Notes under the pieces: model-generated | What the model was told of the DNA's origin: nothing | The model's input: only the letters and a program-made list of their open reading frames with translations | Databases searched by the model: none | Position numbers and translations under genes: made by a program | Part shown: piece by piece, positions 1 through 4,477 of the stretch | How the letters are laid out: each line of letters opens with the position of its first letter | Numbering within the stretch: position 1 is the stretch's first letter | From: Burkholderiales bacterium UBA2647 | Lineage (GTDB): Bacteria; Pseudomonadota; Gammaproteobacteria; Burkholderiales; Burkholderiaceae_E | Length of the DNA: 5,596 bases | Assembly: GCA_002359635.1 (NCBI GenBank) | Contig: DENJ01000114.1 | Span: 1 to 5,596 of the forward strand | Direction: 5' to 3'

Positions 1-22
1 GTTCGAATCCCCGACGCCACCA
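1..22 (+). tRNA. 3' end of a tRNA-like gene (partial, identity unclear)
   Basis: The first bases read GTTCGAATC, the classic T-loop of tRNA (or of the tRNA domain of tmRNA), and the segment ends in ACCA at 19-22. The rest of the gene lies upstream of the window, so the anticodon cannot be read. The spacing is odd: after the C that closes the T-loop (position 9), a normal tRNA with encoded CCA has 15 bases to its end, but here only 13 remain to position 22. Either the CCA is not encoded and the acceptor arm is ACGCCAC with C as discriminator (a histidine-like pattern), or two bases are missing, or this is a tRNA-end fragment such as an attachment-site copy. The tRNA-like nature is well supported; type and intactness are not. 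Confidence 0.65.
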
Positions 23-79
23 AAAACAAGGGGGCAGAAAACCGAGCGAGTTATCAATGAGTAAAGTGGCCCCACCTGC

Positions 80-874
80 TTAACTGCTGAGGCTGCTCCA
101 AGTCAGCAATCCCCAGACCATGACATAGAGGACACAGCCAACGGTGAGTGCCGAGGTGGCATCGTTGCCGAAGAGGCGGTCAACCACGATGCCCCACAGT
201 GGAATGAGCTGCTGGGCATGTACCCCTAGAAAATGGGATGGACGAATGTCTTTGTAAAGATGCCAACCGACAATGGGCATGCCCGACCCCGAGGGCGGTT
301 GGTTGCCTCCCAACATGAACCCACTGATCGTGGAAAGCACAAAGGTCAAGGTCAAGCCGATAATGACACCCCAAGTTGTGACGGAAAGAGGGCCGATGGG
401 TCTCGCTTTCCATAACGCCCAGGCCAGCCATCCTTGTGAAGCCGTGAGCCCTACCGCCGCAAGGGCCATAAGGCCAAACATCAAGGCGTGCCAAGGGTCG
501 CTGATGTTGTAGTGGGATGCCTCGCCTTGCGATGCCTGGTAAGTGATGTACACCACCTCAAACAAAGACGTGATCACAAGTAAAGCGCAAATGCCTAGGT
601 AGGCTTGCCCATGGGTGACGGCTGAATTAGCTAGCTCGGTAAGCCACACGGTGGTCCATGCAAACAAAGCTGTGGCCGCCATAAATTTCATAGGCTTCAT
701 CCATATGCCCACCTCGCGCAGCGTACGTTCATCGTAAAGCGATACGACGAAGGTCAGACCGCAGGCTAGCCCCATCAAGGCGCCGTAGATCAGTAAAAAT
801 TTTGATGCGAAGGACAGGGCCTCGATATCGACGTTTGGCCACACGGACGGTACGAAGAGCTTATTTTCTTGCAC
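80..874 (-). CDS. uncharacterised seven-helix inner-membrane protein
   Basis: Polytopic membrane protein of about 264 residues with seven hydrophobic segments (roughly 22-47, 62-82, 91-113, 127-154, 164-188, 214-235 and 242-261). Polar residues sit in or beside helices in a way that suggests a function: a KPMKF stretch entering helix 2, a Glu (106) and Gln (113) in helix 3 followed by a Ser-His-Tyr-Asn motif at 120-123, and an RPSHFLGVHAQQ stretch at 211-222 with two histidines. I recall similar motifs (QAxxGxxSHFN, HFLGxHAxQ) from unnamed proteobacterial membrane proteins, but can give no function. An ATG at 886 would add four residues but has no ribosome binding site and touches the operator, so the GTG at 874, preceded by GAGGTG, is preferred. 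The gene diverges from a TetR repressor whose probable operators lie just upstream, so it is the likely target. No homology to a known transporter is recognised. Confidence 0.85.
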   Translation of the reverse strand: MQENKLFVPSVWPNVDIEALSFASKFLLIYGALMGLACGLTFVVSLYDERTLREVGIWMKPMKFMAATALFAWTTVWLTELANSAVTHGQAYLGICALLVITSLFEVVYITYQASQGEASHYNISDPWHALMFGLMALAAVGLTASQGWLAWALWKARPIGPLSVTTWGVIIGLTLTFVLSTISGFMLGGNQPPSGSGMPIVGWHLYKDIRPSHFLGVHAQQLIPLWGIVVDRLFGNDATSALTVGCVLYVMVWGLLTWSSLSS

Positions 875-878
875 TGGG

Positions 879-884
879 CACCTC
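879..884 (-). promoter_or_regulatory. ribosome binding site for the membrane protein (decides GTG start)
   Basis: GAGGTG on the minus strand sits four bases before the GTG at 874. The upstream ATG at 886 has only AACCT before it, so this site favours the shorter GTG-initiated product. If the ATG is used instead, four residues are added. Confidence 0.5.
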
Positions 885-889
885 ATAGG

Positions 890-902
890 TTGACACTGTC
901 AG
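890..902. promoter_or_regulatory. TetR operator O1 (palindrome)
   Basis: TTGACACTGTCAG: TGACA and TGTCA half-sites flank a central C, with one mismatch at the outer pair. It is the same core as the palindrome at 921-933, displaced by exactly 31 bp (about three helical turns). It lies 15 bp upstream of the GTG start of the membrane protein and contains a consensus -35 box (TTGACA, 890-895) for rightward transcription. The TetR family commonly binds such short palindromes; binding here is inferred from position and symmetry. Confidence 0.75.
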
Positions 903-917
903 CTATTTTTATATAGG
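890..917 (+). promoter_or_regulatory. probable promoter of the tetR gene
   Basis: Consensus -35 TTGACA (890-895), a 16-bp spacer, and TATAGG (912-917) as -10. Transcription would start near 924, inside operator O2, giving a leader of about 55 bases. Bound repressor at O1 covers the -35 box and at O2 the start site, the expected layout for autorepression. The -10 match is moderate. Confidence 0.5.
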
Positions 918-933
918 ATGTTGACACTGTCAA
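906..933 (-). promoter_or_regulatory. possible promoter of the membrane-protein gene
   Basis: On the minus strand TTGACA (933-928) is followed after 16 bases by TAAAAA (911-906), a four-of-six match to a -10 box. The -35 box lies inside operator O2 and the initial transcribed region lies in O1, so the same repressor would control it. The -10 assignment is weak. Confidence 0.35.
921..933. promoter_or_regulatory. TetR operator O2 (perfect palindrome)
   Basis: TTGACACTGTCAA is a perfect 13-bp palindrome about a central C, repeating the 12-base core at 890-901. It lies midway between the divergent genes and overlaps the expected transcription start of the rightward promoter, as well as a TTGACA -35 box on the minus strand (933-928). 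Two in-phase operators allow one repressor to shut off both directions. Confidence 0.8.
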
Positions 934-978
934 TAAATAACAATATCTCCGGCAAGATGGTTTATATCAACGAGTATC

Positions 979-1638
979 ATGGCTAGAACGATCAATGATA
1001 TGGATCTTAAAGAGGCCTGTGTTCAGGCGGCCAGAGAGGTCATAGCCGAACGAGGGGTCGAAGGCCTGAGCATGAGAGATGTGGCCAGAAGACTCGATAT
1101 TTCGCATCAAGCACCCTACAGGCACTTTCCAAGTCGAGACCATCTACTTGCCGAGATCATGCGCAGGTGCTTTGAGGACTTTGCCGTTTTTCTTGATGTG
1201 AGCGCCAAAAGTCATTCACACGATGAGCTCCGCGGCATGGGGGATGCATACATGAGTTACGCCGCCGAAAAGCCTTTGGAATACCGTTTAATGTTTGGAA
1301 CGCCTTGGCCAGAACCTGCTGCCCATCCTGAGTTGGTCAAACATGCGGTTCACGCCTTTGATGTTCTCAGAAAAAACTTACTCAAAAAGAATGCCCAACA
1401 AAAGCATGTCCAACAGAAGCATGTCCAACAAAAGCGTGCCAAAAAGCAGGCAGAGCTCGAAGCCTTGTTTATCTGGTCTGCCTTACATGGCTTGGCGACC
1501 ATAAAACAGTCCAATGTCATGCAGCACTTGGTGCTTTCAAAGGGAGTTCAAACCCACTCGAAAGATTTCATGATGCTTATGATCCAGTCCGCCTTGGCCT
1601 CGGGCAAGTCCAAGGAGTTTATCGGTCATATGGGCTGA
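979..1638 (+). CDS. TetR/AcrR family transcriptional repressor (WHG-type C-terminal domain)
   Basis: 219-residue one-component regulator. Residues about 10-57 form the TetR helix-turn-helix; the recognition helix is SHQAPYRHF (42-50), preceded by LSMRDVARRLD. The C-terminal region (about 83-215) binds the ligand and dimerises. It has the YRLMFGTPWPEP stretch and the W166-x3-H170-G171 motif typical of the 'WHG' TetR C-terminal domain (Pfam TetR_C_33). It is divergent from the seven-helix membrane protein, with two palindromic operators between, so it probably represses both that gene and itself. The ligand is unknown. Oddity: residues 138-152 consist of three near-perfect pentapeptides (NAQQK, HVQQK, HVQQK), encoded by a 15-bp tandem repeat, followed by more Lys-rich sequence; this is a charged insertion between helices of the ligand domain. 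The ATG at 979 has no clear Shine-Dalgarno sequence, but an intact domain starts there. Confidence 0.93.
   Translation: MARTINDMDLKEACVQAAREVIAERGVEGLSMRDVARRLDISHQAPYRHFPSRDHLLAEIMRRCFEDFAVFLDVSAKSHSHDELRGMGDAYMSYAAEKPLEYRLMFGTPWPEPAAHPELVKHAVHAFDVLRKNLLKKNAQQKHVQQKHVQQKRAKKQAELEALFIWSALHGLATIKQSNVMQHLVLSKGVQTHSKDFMMLMIQSALASGKSKEFIGHMG
1391..1435 (+). repeat. 15-bp in-frame minisatellite inside tetR (3 copies)
   Basis: Three consecutive 15-base units, ATGYCCAACARAAGC, at 1391-1405, 1406-1420 and 1421-1435, differing only at two positions. Since 15 is a multiple of three, gain or loss of a unit adds or removes five residues (Q-Q-K-H-V) without breaking the frame. A decayed copy follows (GTGCCAAAAAGC). 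Confidence 0.9.
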
Positions 1639-1749
1639 TCGTCTTTGGTTGGCGACGCGGGGGGCCCTTGACCTCCTAGCCCGAGATTTGGTGTAGGCCA
1701 CGCAACATGTTAGATAGTAGTTAGACCTATCAGAACGGCTTGAGACAAT

Positions 1750-1754
1750 GGAGG
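1750..1754 (+). promoter_or_regulatory. ribosome binding site deciding the GNAT start
   Basis: GGAGG lies five bases before the ATG at 1760. The earlier in-frame ATG at 1748 overlaps this site itself and so is unlikely to be used. Confidence 0.85.
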
Positions 1755-1759
1755 AATAC

Positions 1760-2200
1760 ATGATCAATATCCGGATGGCAGAAGAGACTGACTTCGATCC
1801 CTGGTTAGTGCTTTGGAAGGGGTACCAAACCTTTTACAAAACCGATATTCCTGAAGCGACGACCGCCATCACCTGGTCACGCTTTCACAATCCCTCCGAG
1901 CCGATGCACTGCGCAGTGGCCGAGGAGCAGGGCAAGGTGATCGGCATGGTGCATTACATCGAGCATCGCAGCTGCTGGACATCGGGCGACTACATGTATC
2001 TGCAAGACCTCTTTGTGGCGATCCCAATGCGTGGGAGGGGCGTTGGTCGAGCGCTGATTGAACATGTTTATGAGCGCGCAGCAGCATCGGGTGCATCGCG
2101 TGTTTGGTGGCTTACCCACGAATCCAATAAAGATGCGATGTTTCTTTATGACCGTATTGCAGACAAGAGCGGTTTTGTGCAGTACCGTAAGCTAATATGA
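1760..2200 (+). CDS. GNAT family N-acetyltransferase
   Basis: 146-residue acetyl-CoA dependent N-acetyltransferase, cytoplasmic; the acceptor is not known. The N-terminus MINIRMAEETDFDPW begins the first beta strand as usual for GNAT proteins. Strand beta-4 is YMYLQDLFV (78-86), followed by the acetyl-CoA pyrophosphate loop R91-G-R-G-V-G96 (motif A, R/QxxGxG) and the helix RALIEHVYERA. The C-terminal WWLTHESNKDAMFLYDRIADKSGFVQYRK (116-144) carries the usual Asn and the Tyr (130) often acting as general acid. The sequence resembles a widespread proteobacterial single-domain group annotated only as GNAT. The start is set by GGAGG at 1750-1754. It lies 121 bases after tetR and 60 bases before the DUF4149 gene on the same strand; co-transcription with the latter is possible. 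Family call is firm, substrate unknown. Confidence 0.93.
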   Translation: MINIRMAEETDFDPWLVLWKGYQTFYKTDIPEATTAITWSRFHNPSEPMHCAVAEEQGKVIGMVHYIEHRSCWTSGDYMYLQDLFVAIPMRGRGVGRALIEHVYERAAASGASRVWWLTHESNKDAMFLYDRIADKSGFVQYRKLI

Positions 2201-2260
2201 GCCGACGGGTCCGCCCAATGGAGGACATCTGATCTCCCTTGTCGGATCGGCGCCTTCGAG

Positions 2261-2737
2261 ATGTCGGGGAAGCCGTGGGGACATCCATTGTGGTCTACCA
2301 TACTTACGATGGAAGATACGCTATGGTTTTCGTGGCTCTTTTGGCGAGAAGCCTTGGGGCTATTGTTCACCGCCTTGCTTTTTGGGGGCATGACGCTTTT
2401 TGCCTTCGGTTTTGCAGCCATCCTCTTTACATCGTTGCCCGTTGAGCAAGCAAGGCGCGTGATTCGCCACGCCTTTCCGCCGTTTTATCTTTGGGTCATC
2501 GCCAGTGCTACGGTTTCTGCTGGTTTGCTTTGGTACGACGATAAATCGTCCGCTGCGACCTTGGCTGCAATAGCACTCACAACGATCCCGACCCGCCAAA
2601 TCTTAATGCCCAGGATCAATGCCGCAAGCGATGTCGGTAACCAGAGCGCTTTTAAATGGCTTCATGGTTTATCGGTGCTGATAACCCTGACGCACATCAT
2701 AGCGAGCGCGGCAGTTTTAGTTCGGTTTAAGATTTAA
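2261..2737 (+). CDS. DUF4149 / TMEM205-like four-helix membrane protein
   Basis: Up to 158 residues, hydrophobic, with about four membrane helices (around 31-57, 74-92, 97-114 and 135-154). FFGxMxFFxF-like sequence in helix 1 (FGGMTLFAFGF), then LPVEQARRVIRHAFPPFYLW (59-78) and the late motif FKWLHGLSVLI (131-141) match my memory of the DUF4149 family (Pfam PF13664), related to eukaryotic TMEM205. No biochemical role is established for the bacterial members. The start is uncertain: neither the ATG at 2261 nor the one at 2309 has a good ribosome binding site. The ATG at 2309, giving 142 residues, fits the usual family N-terminus better. A strong GGAGG at 2220-2224 has no start codon in this frame at a useful distance. 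It follows the GNAT gene by 60 bases. Confidence 0.82.
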   Translation: MSGKPWGHPLWSTILTMEDTLWFSWLFWREALGLLFTALLFGGMTLFAFGFAAILFTSLPVEQARRVIRHAFPPFYLWVIASATVSAGLLWYDDKSSAATLAAIALTTIPTRQILMPRINAASDVGNQSAFKWLHGLSVLITLTHIIASAAVLVRFKI

Positions 2738-2934
2738 AACTTACCCGGTTGACCGGGCAATCGTCCTTCACCCGGGTTCAAGCGACTTCGATTCGCCATT
2801 AAGGCCAAAAAGGCGTACGCTTGATGCTATGGGCAAGTGATCTTGCCTGCCAATTGAATTGCACGTGAAGGCATTATTCGGGAAGCCCTTGCGTGAGTGA
2901 GAAGCGAGCCTAAGAGCCTGCGCTGAGCCCTCGA
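2738..2934. other. intergenic stretch without a gene
   Basis: No credible coding region. It holds several inverted repeats: TCAAGCG (2778-2784) with CGCTTGA (2818-2824), enclosing CGCC (2794-2797) with GGCG (2812-2815); and GGGCAAG-TGAT-CTTGCCT (2831-2848), a seven-pair hairpin including one G-U. None is followed by a T-run. A small RNA or regulatory region is possible, but there is nothing more specific. Confidence 0.45.
2744..2757 (+). terminator. possible weak hairpin after the DUF4149 gene
   Basis: CCCGG-TTGA-CCGGG, a five-pair GC stem with a four-base loop, starts seven bases after the stop codon. No T-run follows (CAATCGTCC), so it is not a classical intrinsic terminator. Confidence 0.25.
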
Positions 2935-2938
2935 TTGA

Positions 2939-2966
2939 TTGATTCGCCGGCCGTGGTATGCATATT
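2939..2966 (+). promoter_or_regulatory. candidate promoter for the zinc-ribbon/infA unit
   Basis: TTGATT (2939-2944), 16-bp spacer, CATATT (2961-2966), each four of six to the sigma-70 consensus. Transcription would start near 2973, leaving a leader of about 140 bases. The region also contains a GATT triplication (2933-2944). Other placements of the boxes are possible. Confidence 0.35.
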
Positions 2967-2972
2967 CGCCTG

Positions 2973-3112
2973 CCACGGTATCTGGCTGCATGAGCGCCTT
3001 GAATCCTTTGTATGTGCTTCAAGTTCTATGAAGCGATATCGGTACGAGCCCGAGGAGGCTTGCACGGGATCGCGATCTGGCGCAAGGGCAAGTTCGATTT
3101 CAGGAGTCCTCC
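2973..3112 (+). promoter_or_regulatory. candidate structured 5' leader of the zinc-ribbon/infA mRNA
   Basis: The 140 bases before the start codon fold into several local stems. CTTGAA (2998-3003) pairs with TTCAAG (3018-3023), while the overlapping GCTTC (3016-3020) can pair instead with GAAGC (3030-3034), so the two are mutually exclusive. GTACGAGCC (3042-3050) pairs with GGCTTGCAC (3057-3065), nine positions with one A-C mismatch and one G-U, around a CGAGGA loop. The region 3052-3057 reads GAGGAG and can pair with CTCC next to the start codon. The palindrome GATCGCGATC lies at 3068-3077. The true Shine-Dalgarno sequence is AGGAG at 3102-3106. Long leaders with alternative stems are known for cold-shock mRNAs; such a role here is inference from shape and from the downstream IF-1. 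Confidence 0.45.
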
Positions 3113-3400
3113 ATGAGCCGCAAAACGCCCAATTCAAAAACCAACATCACCCGTCGCGACGCTGCTCCGCCGCCCGTCAGGAAATCGGTTGCCATGCCGC
3201 CCGGTTCAAGTTTGGTCGAGGCAGACACGCCCCCTATGGGGGCTACGCGGTGGTGTACCTACTGCCTCGGCCCGAGAGATTCAACGGGCGGCATGTGGAT
3301 GATTCTCTTTGGTGGTGCTACCCGCCGCTGGCTATGCCTTAACTGCGCGGCCAAGCACCGACCTTTCAGCGCGAGTGTGGCGTCAAAGGCATCAACATGA
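3113..3400 (+). CDS. small zinc-ribbon protein, hypothetical
   Basis: 95 residues. The first 45 are basic, Pro/Ser rich and probably disordered. The C-terminal half has two CxxC knuckles, C48-T-Y-C51 and C75-L-N-C78, 23 residues apart, with Trp/Met/Phe-rich sequence between (GGMWMILFGGATRRW): the signature of a zinc ribbon binding one Zn. The start is firm: AGGAG (3102-3106) lies six bases before the ATG. Its stop codon overlaps the start of infA (ATGA, 3397-3400), so the two proteins are almost certainly translated from one mRNA and coupled. A basic N-terminus with a zinc ribbon beside an initiation factor suggests RNA or ribosome binding, but no family is recognised and the function is unknown. 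A longer open frame from 2935 in another frame crosses the leader and is judged spurious. Confidence 0.8.
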   Translation: MSRKTPNSKTNITRRDAAPPPVRKSVAMPPGSSLVEADTPPMGATRWCTYCLGPRDSTGGMWMILFGGATRRWLCLNCAAKHRPFSASVASKAST

Positions 3401-3678
3401 CCAAAGAGTCCATTATTGAGATGCAAGGCGTTGTCGATGAGGTGCTGCCTGATCAGCGATTTCGTGTGACATTGTTAAACGGCCATCAGCTCATCGCCTA
3501 CACGGGCGGCAAGATGCGAAAGCATCACATCCGTATCCTTCAAGGTGACAAAGTGACCTTAGAACTTTCGCCTTATGATTTACAAAAGGGTCGAATCACT
3601 TTTAGGCACATCGAGCAAACGCCGCGATCGCAGGCCCAGCGAACACCAGCTCCTCGTTCGCGGCGCTCCAACGGATAA
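3397..3678 (+). CDS. infA: translation initiation factor IF-1 (extended, accessory-type copy)
   Basis: IF-1 binds the A site of the 30S subunit and assists IF-2 and IF-3 in start-site selection. Residues 1-72 align over the whole OB fold: IEMQGVVDEVLPDQRFRVTL (7-26), NGHQLIAYTGGKMRKHHIRIL (28-48), GDKVTLELSPYDLQKGRITFRH (50-71). Canonical IF-1 ends near residue 72; this one continues with about 20 basic Pro/Ser/Arg residues to 93. The YTGGKM core instead of HISGKM and the tail are what I recall from second IF-1 copies in Betaproteobacteria, which often carry the canonical infA in the ribosomal-protein cluster. AAAGG (3385-3389) precedes the ATG by seven bases, and the start overlaps the stop of the zinc-ribbon gene. 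The stop codon lies inside an 18-bp repeat array that is open in the +1 frame, so the tail may have been altered by a frameshift. Confidence 0.95.
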   Translation: MTKESIIEMQGVVDEVLPDQRFRVTLLNGHQLIAYTGGKMRKHHIRILQGDKVTLELSPYDLQKGRITFRHIEQTPRSQAQRTPAPRSRRSNG

Positions 3679-3756
3679 GTACCTTCCAACGGATAGGTAC
3701 CTTCCAACGGGTAGGCGCCCTAAAACAGATAGACGCCCTACAACAGATAGCTACCA
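3667..3756. repeat. 18-bp tandem repeat array, five units, over the infA stop codon
   Basis: Units start at 3667, 3685, 3703, 3721 and 3739 with no gaps. The first two differ at a single base (17/18); later neighbours match at 13-14 of 18. The shared core is roughly tNNaACrGRTAgnnncc. Read in the frame one base ahead of infA, the array is open up to a stop at 3767-3769 and gives hexapeptides PTDKYL, PTDRYL, PTGRRP, KTDRRP, TTDSYQ. It fills the space between the convergent infA (stop 3678) and the two-helix membrane gene (stop 3766). Confidence 0.9.
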
Positions 3757-3765
3757 AACGACAAC

Positions 3766-3984
3766 CTAGCTGCGCGCCACCCTGAAGACCAACACCAGCA
3801 AGCAACAAAGAATAACGATGAATCCAGCGTCACGAAAGCCCTTCCGGTCATTATAAAAACCATCAAGGGCTTGTGGTGACCAGTTTTCTTTTGCATGCTC
3901 TGGCGCTTGCTGATTGCCCGTAAAAACTGCATAACAACCGAGAAGCAATACGACGCCCCACATCATCCACGCAAGCATCGCCAT
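3766..3984 (-). CDS. small two-helix membrane protein, hypothetical
   Basis: 72 residues with two hydrophobic segments, about 3-22 (LAWMMWGVVLLLGCYAVFTG region) and 53-69 (AGFIVILCCLLVLVFRV). A polar loop of about 30 residues separates them, containing ENWSPQALDGFYNDRKGF. Both ends probably face the cytoplasm, given the C-terminal Arg residues. The start at 3984 is chosen because GGAG (3993-3990) lies five bases before it; the frame stays open to an ATG at 4074, but that extension is Gly/Ser-rich and has no good ribosome binding site. It follows the HiPIP gene on the same strand after 139 bases and a hairpin, so it may be the second gene of that transcript. No family is recognised. Confidence 0.6.
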   Translation of the reverse strand: MAMLAWMMWGVVLLLGCYAVFTGNQQAPEHAKENWSPQALDGFYNDRKGFRDAGFIVILCCLLVLVFRVARS

Positions 3985-3989
3985 GCGGA

Positions 3990-3993
3990 CTCC
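3990..3993 (-). promoter_or_regulatory. ribosome binding site deciding the start of the two-helix protein
   Basis: GGAG on the minus strand with a five-base spacer (TCCGC) to the ATG at 3984. It supports a 72-residue product over the 102-residue reading from 4074. Confidence 0.55.
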
Positions 3994-4087
3994 AAACCCT
4001 CTCGCCGATAAACCGACAGCCGCGCAAGAAGGATTCGATGCGAAACCATGAGAAGAGCCCCATAGTGGCATCATTCCGCCAACTATC

Positions 4088-4127
4088 CTAATCTCCGCTA
4101 ATCCCCGATTAGCACGGAGCAGATTAG
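4088..4127 (-). terminator. nested hairpin at the 3' end of the HiPIP gene
   Basis: Two CTAATC copies (4088-4093, 4098-4103) face two GATTAG copies (4107-4112, 4122-4127). TCCG (4094-4097) also pairs with CGGA (4115-4118), and a CCC loop closes the structure. This gives 16 pairs interrupted by small bulges on one side (CA at 4113-4114, GCA at 4119-4121). The stem overlaps the HiPIP stop codon (TAA, 4126-4124). No T-run follows on the minus strand (GATAGTTGG), so it may act as an RNA-stabilising or partly terminating hairpin rather than a classical terminator. Confidence 0.6.
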
Positions 4128-4471
4128 CCCTTCTTGATCCAGGCGCTACACCACCCCTTAGCCGCTACGTTTTTACCCGGGAAAATGGCGCAGGCTCCAT
4201 TGGCAGCGTTGGCTTCGGCTTTGAAGAGGTTGCAATTCGAGCATTGATGTCCGGCCTGATAACCCTTGAATTTCGCTTTGTCCACCTTAGTCGCATCGAC
4301 CTTGTAGCCAAGTGATACGGCTTGAGGGTCGGTCTCGCTGAGTTCGACAGGCTTGGCTTGAGCCCTTACTAAACCAGAGGTACCGCTGAGGGCCGTGGCC
4401 GCGATGACCTTGAACATAAAACGTCGCTTATTGATCGATGCTGCATTTGAGTTGCGTTGAGTAGCTTCCAT
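4124..4471 (-). CDS. high-potential iron-sulfur protein (HiPIP), Tat-exported
   Basis: 115-residue precursor of a small periplasmic electron carrier with one [4Fe-4S] cluster cycling 2+/3+, typically shuttling electrons from the bc1 complex to oxidases or reaction centres. The N-terminus has a twin-arginine signal: NKRRFMFK (14-21), a hydrophobic stretch to about 35, and AQA before the expected cleavage at about 39/40. The mature part shows LGYKVDATKVDKAKFKGY and four cluster cysteines, C77, C80, C94 and C108 (C-x2-C-x13-C-x13-C), ending in the hallmark GWCSAW. All ligands are present and the length is normal. The start at 4471 is set by GAGAGG (4483-4478) six bases upstream; an ATG at 4498 would add nine residues but has no comparable site. 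It is divergent from a fasciclin-domain gene and is followed on the same strand by a hairpin and a two-helix protein. Confidence 0.95.
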   Translation of the reverse strand: MEATQRNSNAASINKRRFMFKVIAATALSGTSGLVRAQAKPVELSETDPQAVSLGYKVDATKVDKAKFKGYQAGHQCSNCNLFKAEANAANGACAIFPGKNVAAKGWCSAWIKKG

Positions 4472-4477
4472 AATTTT

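Noticed and set aside
61..79. Hairpin GTGG-GG-CCAC as terminator of the membrane-protein gene
   Set aside because: Only four pairs with a two-base loop and only a short TTT after it; too weak to call.
180..512. Three short open frames within the seven-helix gene (two on plus, one on minus)
   Set aside because: No ribosome binding sites and no protein-like composition; the seven-helix frame explains the region.
2935..3342. 135-codon open frame across the leader and the zinc-ribbon gene
   Set aside because: Its start has no ribosome binding site, the protein looks like random translation, and it overlaps in another frame a gene with a strong AGGAG site and CxxC motifs.
3667..3756. CRISPR array
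   Set aside because: Units are 18 bp, directly abutting and without unique spacers; this is a plain tandem repeat.
3575..3769. Open frame of 64 codons overlapping the infA 3' end as an independent gene
   Set aside because: No ribosome binding site at its ATG, and its first half is infA in the wrong frame. Only its repeat portion is of interest, and that is reported as a possible displaced IF-1 tail.
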